DNA from: F23-B02 sp946405205
GTDB taxonomy: Bacteria > Bacillota > Clostridia > Oscillospirales > Oscillospiraceae
Direction of reading: 5' to 3'
DNA: 12,894 bases
Assembly: GCA_946405205.1 (NCBI GenBank)
Contig: CAMJGL010000035.1
Span: forward strand, 1-12,894
In this document: positions 6,456-12,894 of the stretch, piece after piece
How the letters are laid out: the number at the start of each line of letters is the position of its first letter
Numbering within the stretch: position 1 is the stretch's first letter
Translations under genes and position numbers: made by a program
The notes under the pieces: model-generated
Told to the model about the DNA's origin: nothing
Database searches by the model: none
The model's input: only the letters and a program-made list of their open reading frames with translations

Positions 6456-8237
6456 TCACTCTTCCTCTTCGCAGGTCACTGCAATGTGCAGCTCGTCAAG
6501 CTGCTTCTGCTCGACGGCGGAGGGAGCGCCCATCATGATATCCTGAGCGTTCTTGTTCATGGGGAAGGGTATGATCTCGCGGATGGAGTCCTCGCCTGCA
6601 AGCAGCATGACCATTCGGTCGACGCCCGGGGCGATGCCCGCGTGAGGGGGAGCGCCGTAGCAGAAGGCGTTGTACATTGCGGGGAACTTGGCCTTGACGT
6701 CGTCCTCGCCGAGGCGCACCATCTCAAAGGCCTTTATCATTATCTCGGGATCGTGGTTACGCACAGCGCCGGAGGACAGCTCCACGCCGTTGCAGACCAG
6801 ATCGTACTGATACGCGGTAATGGTGAGGGGATCGATCTCGCCGCGCTCGGCCTTCTCGAGGATCTCAAGGCCGCCGTTGGGCATGGAGAACGGGTTGTGG
6901 CAGAACTCAAGCTCGCCGGACTCCTCGCCGATCTCGTACATGGGGAAGTCGACGATCCAGCAGAACTCATAGCGCTCCCTGTCCATGTGACCGGGCACGG
7001 CGGCGCCGAGCATCTTGCGCATGACGCCCGCGGTCTTCTGCGCCGCGGCCTTTTTACCGGCGGTGACGCCGACGAGGCAGCCGGGCTTGAGGCCGAGCTT
7101 TTCGGCAAGCTGCTCTTTTCTGTCCTGAAGGAACTTTGCAACGCCGCCTGCAAGCTCGCCCTTTTCATCGACCTTGAACCAATAGGGCTTTGCGCCGGCC
7201 TGCACCTCAACATCGGCGCAGAGCTTGTCTATCTGCTTGCGGGTCAGCTCGCAGCCGCTGACAACGATCGCCTTGACGGTGTTGCCCTCGGCAAAGGGCG
7301 GAAATTCCGTGCCCTGCACGAGCTCGGTTATATCCTCGACAACGAGGTCGATGCGCAGGTCGGGCTTGTCCGAGCCGTATTTCTCCATGGATTCTTCAAA
7401 GCCGATGCGCCTGAACGGAGCCTCGCTTGCTATATCATAGGTGCCGTATTTTGCGAAAATGGGAGGCAGAACATCCTCAATGACCGCAAAAACATCGTCC
7501 TGACAGGCGAAGGACATCTCCATGTCGAGCTGATAAAACTCGCCGGGAGAGCGGTCGCCGCGCGCGTCCTCATCTCTGAAGCAGGGGGCTATCTGGAAAT
7601 AGCGGTCAAAGCCCGAGGTCATGAGCAGCTGCTTGAACTGCTGGGGCGCCTGAGGCAGGGCGTAGAACTTGCCCGGGTGCTTCCTCGCGGGGACAAGATA
7701 GTCCCTCGCGCCCTCGGGAGAGGAGGCGGTGAGTATGGGGGTCGTGATCTCAAGGAAGCCGTGCTCCATCATGGCCTTGCGCAGGGCGGCGACAACATTG
7801 CAGCGCAGGATGATATTCTGCTTCACCGCAGGGTTGCGCAGGTCGAGATAGCGGTACTTCAGGCGCGCGGTCTCGTCGGCCTCGCGGCTGCGGTTTATCT
7901 CGAAGGGCAGCTCGTTATAGCGGCAGCGGCCGAGCACCTCGATATTCTCGGGCACGACCTCGATATCGCCGGTGGCCTGCTTCGGGTTTTTGCTGTCGCG
8001 CTCGCGCACGGTGCCCTCAACGGAAATAACGCTTTCCTTGTTGATGCCCTTGACTGTCTTCATCATGTCCTCGGTCTCGACGACCACCTGAGTGGTGCCG
8101 TAGAAATCGCGGACGACGACGAACGCGAAATTCTGGCCGACCTCGCGGACATTTTCCATCCAGCCGACTATTTTGACCTTTTCTCCGACATTTTCTATGC
8201 GGAGCTCATTGCATGTATGTGTACGGGACTGTGTCAT
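6456..8237 (-). CDS. aspS: Aspartyl-tRNA synthetase
   Basis: A 593-residue class II synthetase of the bacterial type that charges tRNA-Asp. An N-terminal OB-fold anticodon domain (about 1-110) is followed by the catalytic core with 'QAPQQFKQLLM' (196-206) and motif 2 'FRDEDARGDRSPGEFYQLD' (220-238). The GAD insertion spans roughly 290-420, and motif 3 is 'GIAPGVDRMVML' (534-545). The start at 8237 ('MTQSRTHTCNELR') matches the family and has GGAGG seven bases upstream; a longer in-frame form to 8294 would overlap hisS. Odd features: the OB-fold loop is 'GWMENVREVGQNFAFVVVRD' instead of the usual RRRDxGG...FIDLRD style. The C-terminus ('PPHAGIAPGVDR') resembles the alphaproteobacterial subgroup. 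Whether it also charges tRNA-Asn is open. hisS lies 13 bases upstream. Confidence 0.95.
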   Translation of the reverse strand: MTQSRTHTCNELRIENVGEKVKIVGWMENVREVGQNFAFVVVRDFYGTTQVVVETEDMMKTVKGINKESVISVEGTVRERDSKNPKQATGDIEVVPENIEVLGRCRYNELPFEINRSREADETARLKYRYLDLRNPAVKQNIILRCNVVAALRKAMMEHGFLEITTPILTASSPEGARDYLVPARKHPGKFYALPQAPQQFKQLLMTSGFDRYFQIAPCFRDEDARGDRSPGEFYQLDMEMSFACQDDVFAVIEDVLPPIFAKYGTYDIASEAPFRRIGFEESMEKYGSDKPDLRIDLVVEDITELVQGTEFPPFAEGNTVKAIVVSGCELTRKQIDKLCADVEVQAGAKPYWFKVDEKGELAGGVAKFLQDRKEQLAEKLGLKPGCLVGVTAGKKAAAQKTAGVMRKMLGAAVPGHMDRERYEFCWIVDFPMYEIGEESGELEFCHNPFSMPNGGLEILEKAERGEIDPLTITAYQYDLVCNGVELSSGAVRNHDPEIMIKAFEMVRLGEDDVKAKFPAMYNAFCYGAPPHAGIAPGVDRMVMLLAGEDSIREIIPFPMNKNAQDIMMGAPSAVEQKQLDELHIAVTCEEEE

Positions 8238-8250
8238 ATATATGCCTCCA

Positions 8251-9606
8251 TTATTCCTTGATGACCGCGGCAAGTGCGCGCTCATCCATAGCATTCTTAA
8301 TAAACGCGGCGGCCGCCTCGGGGCTGAGCTTCTGCTGTACGCCGCTGAGCATATCCTTCACGGCGACAACGCCCTCTGCCATCTCATCCTCGCCGATGAG
8401 CACGACATAGGGTATGCCGAGCTTGTCTGCATAGCTCATTTTCGCCTTGAATTTCTTCTTCTCGCAGTAAAGCTGGGTGCGCACGCCCGCGTCACGCAGG
8501 ACGGTCGCGGCGGAGATAGCGAAGCCGAGCTCCTCCGTCATCGGGATAACGAGCGCGTCCGCCGGAGCGGATACAGTCTCGTCCGACAGCAGCCCCTGCT
8601 CGTTGAGAACATAGAAAAGCCTTGTAAGCCCGATGGAGATGCCCACGCCGGGCAGCGTCTTGTCGGTGTAATACCCGGCAAGATCGTCGTACCTGCCGCC
8701 GGAGCAGATGGAGCCTATCTCCGGATGCTCTGTCATCTCGGTCTCGTAGACGGTTCCGGTGTAGTAATCCAGGCCGCGGGCTATAGACAGGTCAACGGCG
8801 AAATTCTCCTCGGGAACGCCGAAGTCCGAGAGATATTTCGTGACCGTTATGAGCTCCTCAAGTCCCTCGTCGAACAGTTCGTTCATGCCGCGATAGCGCT
8901 CAAGACCCGCGATGACCTCGGCGTTGGTTCCGGATATCGCCATGAAATCCATAACGTCGTCGGCCTTGTGGGAGAACATATGAAGCTCGTCCATCAGAAG
9001 CTGGCGCACCTTGACGGCGCCTATCTTGTCGAGCTTATCTACGCAGCGCATGATATCGCCCGCCTTTTCGGACATACCGGCAAGCGCGTAAAAACCGTTT
9101 AAAAGCTTGCGGTTATTGACCTTGATCTTGAACTTTTTGAGCCCGAGCGCTGTGAAGGTGCGGTAGATGATAGCGGGGATCTCCGCCTCGTTTATGATAT
9201 CGAGCTTGCCGTCGCCGATGATGTCGATATCCGCCTGATAAAACTCGCGGAAGCGGCCGCGCTGGGCGCGCTCGCCTCTGTAAACCTTGCCGATCTGATA
9301 GCGGCGGAAGGGGAAGCTGAGGTTTGCGTAGTTCGCGGCGACGTACTTTGCCAGAGGCACGGTCAGGTCAAAGCGAAGGGCAAGGTCACTGTCGCCCTTG
9401 CTGAATCTGTAGATCTGCTTTTCGGTCTCTCCGCCGCCCTTTGCCAGGAGCACCTCCGCCGATTCTATCACTGGCGTATCCAGCGGCGTAAAGCCGTAGA
9501 CCGAGTAGCTTTTCCTCAGGGTCTCCATCATTTTTTCCATTTTCATCTGAGCCGCGGGCAGCAGCTCCATAAAGCCCGAAAGCGTGCGGGGCGCAACTTT
9601 TGCCAT
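8251..9606 (-). CDS. hisS: Histidyl-tRNA synthetase
   Basis: A 451-residue class II synthetase that attaches His to tRNA-His. It shows 'LRFDLTVPLAKYVA' (77-90), motif 2 'RRYQIGKVYRGERAQRGRFR' (101-120) followed by 'EFYQADIDIIG', and the His-specific 'ARGLDYYTGTVYET' (276-289). Motif 3 is 'GVGISIGLTRLFYVL' (320-334), and a C-terminal anticodon-binding domain follows from about residue 348. The motif 2 wording is closer to the archaeal/eukaryotic and minor bacterial style than to the common bacterial 'MFRHERPQKGRYRQF'. The ATG at 9606 ('MAKVAPRTLSGF') is preferred over an in-frame TTG at 9624, because the ribosome binding site AAAGGA lies between them. It begins an apparent hisS-aspS-comM run. 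Confidence 0.95.
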   Translation of the reverse strand: MAKVAPRTLSGFMELLPAAQMKMEKMMETLRKSYSVYGFTPLDTPVIESAEVLLAKGGGETEKQIYRFSKGDSDLALRFDLTVPLAKYVAANYANLSFPFRRYQIGKVYRGERAQRGRFREFYQADIDIIGDGKLDIINEAEIPAIIYRTFTALGLKKFKIKVNNRKLLNGFYALAGMSEKAGDIMRCVDKLDKIGAVKVRQLLMDELHMFSHKADDVMDFMAISGTNAEVIAGLERYRGMNELFDEGLEELITVTKYLSDFGVPEENFAVDLSIARGLDYYTGTVYETEMTEHPEIGSICSGGRYDDLAGYYTDKTLPGVGISIGLTRLFYVLNEQGLLSDETVSAPADALVIPMTEELGFAISAATVLRDAGVRTQLYCEKKKFKAKMSYADKLGIPYVVLIGEDEMAEGVVAVKDMLSGVQQKLSPEAAAAFIKNAMDERALAAVIKE

Positions 9607-9629
9607 ATGTTTATTTCCTTTCAACGGCT

Positions 9630-9663
9630 AAATGCTGTTATCACAAGGGCGATAACAGCATTT
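9630..9663. repeat. 13-bp inverted repeat between the mgsA-like gene and hisS
   Basis: Arms 9630-9642 and 9651-9663 are perfectly complementary over 13 bases with an eight-base loop. The tail on the minus strand is ATTTAGCC, too poor in U for a classic terminator. It could be a weak terminator, a processing site or a stabilising hairpin that sets the level of hisS message relative to the mgsA-like gene. Confidence 0.6.
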
Positions 9664-9686
9664 GAATTTGAGTTTACGGGCGGGAT

Positions 9687-10091
9687 TTACTTCCGCTTGG
9701 GATTTACGATATTACGCCAGTCAAGGTCGCCGCGGCGCAGGCCCTGAACGAGCACCTCCGCCGTTGCGGCGTTGGTGGCGAAGGGTATCTGATACTGGTC
9801 GCACAGGCGCTCGATCTTATTGATATCGTCAAAGCCGTTCGGATTCTGCGGGTCGCAGAAGAACAGCACAAGGTCTATCTCGTTATACGCGATCCTCGCG
9901 CCTATCTGCTGGGCTCCGCCCTGGTCGGCATGGAGATACAGGGTCACGGGCAGCCCCGTGGCTTCAGATACGAGCTTGCCGGTCGTGTTCGTGGCGCAGA
10001 CGGAATGCTCGGCCAATATGCCGCAGTAGGCTATACAGAACTGGACCATCAGTTCTTTTTTCCTGTCGTGTGCCATGAGTGCGATGTTCAT
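9687..10091 (-). CDS. Methylglyoxal synthase-like protein, catalytic Asp missing
   Basis: A 134-residue protein clearly built on the MgsA fold. It has 'MNIALMAHDRKKELMVQFC' (1-19), the phosphate-loop-like 'ATNTTGKLVSEATGL' (33-47), 'QQIGARIAYNEIDLVLFF' (61-78), 'IPFATNAATAEVL' (102-114) and the clostridial tail 'RGDLDW'. True MgsA turns dihydroxyacetone phosphate into methylglyoxal and phosphate, using an Asp in the GGDQQ motif (Asp71 in E. coli). Here that motif reads 'HADQGGAQQIGA', so Asp is Ala60. The E. coli Gly46, Gly66 and His98 positions are Asn, Ala and Phe. His8, Asp80 and Asp89 (E. coli 19, 91, 101) remain. It may be inactive or have another role. The ATG at 10091 follows AAGGGG by seven bases; an extension to 10139 is rejected because it crosses the -10 box. 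Confidence 0.8.
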   Translation of the reverse strand: MNIALMAHDRKKELMVQFCIAYCGILAEHSVCATNTTGKLVSEATGLPVTLYLHADQGGAQQIGARIAYNEIDLVLFFCDPQNPNGFDDINKIERLCDQYQIPFATNAATAEVLVQGLRRGDLDWRNIVNPKRK

Positions 10092-10128
10092 ATCTATACC
10101 CCTTCTCTCCTGATTGTTTCGATAATGT

Positions 10129-10157
10129 ATTATATACAATTATGCGCTTTCTTTCAA
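10129..10157 (-). promoter_or_regulatory. Sigma-A promoter of the mgsA-like gene
   Basis: On the minus strand TTGAAA (10157-10152) and TATAAT (10134-10129) have a 17-base spacer. The predicted start is near 10122, about 31 bases before the ATG at 10091. The promoter sits in an AT-rich 96-base gap after mrdA. That gap also holds the AT palindrome TTTTTAATTAAAAA (about 10162-10175) but no GC-rich terminator stem. Confidence 0.8.
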
Positions 10158-10187
10158 CGTATTTTTAATTAAAAAATTGTTTTTCGC

Positions 10188-12269
10188 TTATTTGAGCAGC
10201 GCGCCCTCGGTATCGGTGATATCGGTGGCGGACTTGAGGCTGAAATATGCCTCGAGTATTTCCCGGGCAATGGGAGCGCAGTTTGCACCCGCGCCGCCCT
10301 TCTGGATGACGATGGCGATGGCGATCTCGGGGTTGTCATAGGGCGCGTAGCAGATGAAGATACCGTCGTTGGCGACTTTCTCGCCCTTCTGTGCGGTACC
10401 GGTCTTACATGCAACGGTTGAGGCGGTGTATCCGGCGAGAGTTGAAACGCCGACAAGGCGCATACCCTCATGGACGGCGTCCCAGTTGTACTGTGCGCTC
10501 TCGACCTTGCTCAGTATCTCATCCTCGCGTTCATACACATTCTCGCCGTAGTCATAGCTTCTTACGGATTTGAGGATGGACGCGCTGTGGCGCACGCCGT
10601 TATTGGCGACCGCCGCACAGTATTCGGCAAGCTGCAGAGGCGTGAACATATTGTCGGACTGGCCGATGGCGGCCTGCATGCTGTCGCCTATCGTCCAATC
10701 CTCGCCGACCAGTTCCATGTGGTTTTCGCGGTTGGCCATGTTGCCCTCGTTCTCGGGCAGCTCGATGCCTGTCGCCTCGCCGAGGCCGAAGTTTCTTGCG
10801 TATTTGCCCAGCTTATCGATGCCGAGATCGTGACCGGCGGAGTAGAAGAATATATTACATGAATGCTGTATGGCCTGAGTCACGTTAAGATAGCCGTGGG
10901 TCAGCTTATTCTGAGTGTATATCCAGCAGTAAGGCGCAAAGCCGTACCCTTCATAGCGCGTGAACTGACCGGTACATTCTATCGTTGCCGCCGTATTTAT
11001 GATGCCCTCGGTCAAAGCCGCTATCGCCGTGCAGGGCTTGAAGGTCGATCCGGGGGCGTACTGGCCGAACAGGGCGCGGTTGTAAAGCGGATCGTTGTCC
11101 GCGGTCGATATCTCCTCGTACTTGTCCAGCAGCTCGCTGGGGTTATAGCTCGGCCAGCTCGCCAGCGCCAGAGGCTCGCCGGTATCGACCTTGACGACGG
11201 CTACCGCGGCGCCGTCTATCTCGTCATCCTTTTCCTTATAGGTGCCGGCTGCGATCTGCTGCTCCTTCTGTGCCTGCAGCTTCTCGCTTATGCTTGCTAT
11301 GCCGTTTTCCAGCGCAAGCTCCGTGGCCTCCTGCAGGGCGATGTCGATCGTAAGATACACATTATCGCCGGGCTCGGGCTCCTTGGTATACTCGGTGCTT
11401 ATAACGGTACCGTCGGCAGCGGAGGTCGTGCGCACCGTACCGTCCGTACCGTGGAGGTATTTTTCAAAGGCGTACTCGGCGCCGGTCTTGCCGACCTTCG
11501 CGTCGCCGGAGTAGCCGAGAGCCTCGTACTTTGCGGCCTCCTCGTCGTTCATGAGGCTCGTGTAGCCGAGGATGTGCGCGGCGGCCTCGGTGCTGTATTC
11601 ACGCACGAAGGACTCCTTGATGTTGACGCCCTCGATATTATTCTCGCGGATGGTGGCAATGAGCTTCATATCCGCGTCCTCAACGAAAACATAGTCCGAG
11701 GTGTTTATAAGATACCGGACGTTCACGGCATAGCGCACTCCGGCGATTATCCTCGCCTCCTCGGCGCTGTAGTTGCTGTCGATCTTATAGCGGGTGCGCA
11801 TACTCGACAGCACCTCTACGGCGCTCGCGTTTTCCGGAACTTTGTTCTCCTTCATATAAGCGTCGAGCCTCGCCTGATCCTGAGTGCTGACGTCCTCAAA
11901 CTCAAACGGCGGCTCTGTGGTTATGGGCAGGTCGTCAATATAATCGTCGCCGTACTCGCGGATGAGGTTCACAAGACGCAGTATCGTGGCGTTTGAATCG
12001 ACGCTGTTGTCGTTCGGGAACAGCTCGTCGGTGTTTATCGTCAGGTTATAGCAGGATTTGTTGGTCACGAGCATCCTGCCGTAGCGGTCGAGGATATTTC
12101 CTCTGGCCGCGGTGACGGTGCTGGTGGTCACCATATTGTTGCGGCTTTCCTCGTAGTATTTCTCGCCCTCGATTATCTGGAGCTTGTACAGAGCGACCAG
12201 ATACACTATGAGCAGGACCGCGAAAACAGCCGCGAGTATTATTAATCTGTCTTTCTTGATAACATTCAT
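10188..12269 (-). CDS. mrdA: Penicillin-binding protein 2 (class B transpeptidase, cell elongation)
   Basis: A 693-residue class B PBP that cross-links peptidoglycan during lateral wall growth. It has one N-terminal membrane anchor (about 9-30), then the PBP dimerisation domain starting 'AARGNILDRYGRMLVTNKS' (54-72). The transpeptidase domain has SxxK at 408-411 ('PGSTFKPC', active Ser408), SxN at 470-472 ('HSCNIFFY') and KTG at 622-624 ('ACKTGTAQKG'). There are no PASTA repeats. Placement directly after mreC and mreD, together with the 'GYLNVTQAIQHSCN' and 'GATGIELPE'-type wording, identifies PBP2/MrdA rather than FtsI or SpoVD. The ATG follows GAGGA by six bases. The gap to mreD is 24 bases. 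Length is typical for clostridial PBP2, which carries an enlarged N-terminal region. Confidence 0.93.
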   Translation of the reverse strand: MNVIKKDRLIILAAVFAVLLIVYLVALYKLQIIEGEKYYEESRNNMVTTSTVTAARGNILDRYGRMLVTNKSCYNLTINTDELFPNDNSVDSNATILRLVNLIREYGDDYIDDLPITTEPPFEFEDVSTQDQARLDAYMKENKVPENASAVEVLSSMRTRYKIDSNYSAEEARIIAGVRYAVNVRYLINTSDYVFVEDADMKLIATIRENNIEGVNIKESFVREYSTEAAAHILGYTSLMNDEEAAKYEALGYSGDAKVGKTGAEYAFEKYLHGTDGTVRTTSAADGTVISTEYTKEPEPGDNVYLTIDIALQEATELALENGIASISEKLQAQKEQQIAAGTYKEKDDEIDGAAVAVVKVDTGEPLALASWPSYNPSELLDKYEEISTADNDPLYNRALFGQYAPGSTFKPCTAIAALTEGIINTAATIECTGQFTRYEGYGFAPYCWIYTQNKLTHGYLNVTQAIQHSCNIFFYSAGHDLGIDKLGKYARNFGLGEATGIELPENEGNMANRENHMELVGEDWTIGDSMQAAIGQSDNMFTPLQLAEYCAAVANNGVRHSASILKSVRSYDYGENVYEREDEILSKVESAQYNWDAVHEGMRLVGVSTLAGYTASTVACKTGTAQKGEKVANDGIFICYAPYDNPEIAIAIVIQKGGAGANCAPIAREILEAYFSLKSATDITDTEGALLK

Positions 12270-12293
12270 GGGGTATCCTCATAAAACGGGAGC

Positions 12294-12815
12294 TTATCTT
12301 CGCATTACGCTCCGGCTGTTTCTGAACGGCAGGTACAGCAGCATAACAGGCGGTATCGAAAGCAGCGTCTGCAGCAGCACCGTGACAAGGCCGGCAACGA
12401 TCTCCGTCCCGCCCGATAAGACGGCGGCGGCAAGCTGGACAAGCCCCGTCAGAAGTATCGCCGCGGTGCTGAAGATCATAAAGGCGAAAAAGCTCTTGTT
12501 TATATAAAACTCGGAGGCAAGGCCCGCGCCAAAGCCGATCATCGGGAACAGCACCGTGAACAAAACGGTGGTCTCCGGGAAGGACATATCGGTGAACAGG
12601 CCGAGAAAAATGCCGAAGACCGCGCCGCGCACGCCGCCGAGATATATGCCCGCCGCGACCGCCGCCGCAGGTATAATAAAGCCCTTTGCGCCGAGAATGC
12701 TTATTTTGGAAAACAGCAGGCTCTGCAGCAGCATGACGAGCATCATATACACCGCGTATTCAAGTATCACGCGGAGCTTTTTCCATTCCAGATGCTGAAA
12801 AATCCTGTTGAGCAA
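12294..12815 (-). CDS. mreD: Rod shape-determining protein MreD
   Basis: A 173-residue integral membrane protein with about five to six hydrophobic segments. It shows the MreD pattern of 'AAAVAAGIYLGGVRGAVFG' and 'LGLFTDM' (a conserved Gly-Leu-x-x-Asp turn), and ends with a basic tail. MreD links MreC to the MreB, RodA and PBP2 elongation complex in the cytoplasmic membrane. The start is TTG at 12815, directly after the mreC stop (TAA at 12818-12816), with GGTGG five bases upstream. No nearby ATG precedes the first helix; a GTG 15 codons in is the alternative. Order mreC-mreD-mrdA supports the assignment. Confidence 0.85.
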   Translation of the reverse strand: MLNRIFQHLEWKKLRVILEYAVYMMLVMLLQSLLFSKISILGAKGFIIPAAAVAAGIYLGGVRGAVFGIFLGLFTDMSFPETTVLFTVLFPMIGFGAGLASEFYINKSFFAFMIFSTAAILLTGLVQLAAAVLSGGTEIVAGLVTVLLQTLLSIPPVMLLYLPFRNSRSVMRR

Positions 12816-12894
12816 TTATTCCACCACTTCAAAATCTTTTACTACAAAAACCTGGACAAGTGCGTTGAGGTCGCAGCCGGGCTCGACCATGCCA
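12816..12894 (-). CDS. mreC: Rod shape-determining protein MreC, C-terminal end (rest outside window)
   Basis: The minus-strand frame reads in from the right edge and stops with TAA at 12818-12816. It encodes about 25 residues, 'GMVEPGCDLNALVQVFVVKD' and then FEVVE. The pattern VEP..DL..L..V.V is the usual last beta-strand of the MreC periplasmic domain. Identification rests mainly on position immediately before mreD. MreC is a single-pass membrane protein that scaffolds the wall-elongation machinery. Confidence 0.75.
   Translation of the reverse strand, partial: GMVEPGCDLNALVQVFVVKDFEVVE

Noticed and set aside
6486..8261. Plus-strand open frame of 591 codons opposite aspS
   Set aside because: It is a GC-rich antisense shadow of aspS; the translation is low-complexity in style (many Leu, Ala, His, Gly) with no domain, while the minus strand encodes a full synthetase.
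10863..11996. Plus-strand open frame of 377 codons opposite mrdA
   Set aside because: It lies wholly within the mrdA coding region, has no recognisable motif and no convincing binding site.

Overview
The window reads as chromosomal housekeeping DNA from a low-copy, moderately GC-rich Firmicute, most likely a gut-type member of the Clostridia (Oscillospirales-like). This placement is an inference from protein style: clostridial MgsA-like, CinA, ThiI without a rhodanese domain, MrdA and MreD sequences, together with AGGAGG-type ribosome binding sites and sigma-A-type promoters. No phage, transposon, CRISPR or defence genes are visible.

Plus strand, left edge: the C-terminal third of a DMT/EamA transporter (1-324) is followed after 20 bases by a YhhN/TMEM86-family membrane protein (345-1031). 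A strong symmetric hairpin (1042-1074) separates this pair from a convergent minus-strand unit. That unit has a promoter at 1764-1793, a probably frameshifted small ORF (1527-1707), and a membrane-anchored hypothetical protein with a TTG start (1080-1508).

Minus strand, 1847-4290: thiI and cinA overlap by 4 bases and are read from a perfect consensus promoter (4416-4444). Between promoter and gene lies a leader with complementary arms and a second -10 box. The unit ends at a terminator (1815-1842).

Intergenic 4291-4903: this is the largest gene-poor stretch. Its plus strand carries what looks like a complete stand-alone transcript: promoter, about 230 nt of structured sequence, two micro-ORFs, a 17-bp perfect terminator stem, then a second terminator. 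No plus-strand gene follows. It is the best candidate for an unassigned system in the window.

Minus strand, 4904-10091: an mgsA-like gene, hisS, aspS and comM follow one another. The mgsA-like gene has its own promoter (10129-10157) and encodes a protein lacking the catalytic Asp of methylglyoxal synthase. A 13-bp hairpin lies between it and hisS. hisS and aspS are 13 bases apart and aspS and comM 31 bases apart. Both synthetases belong to less common bacterial sequence styles.

Minus strand, 10188-12894: the end of mreC, then mreD and the class B penicillin-binding protein gene mrdA (PBP2) form the cell-elongation (rod) module.
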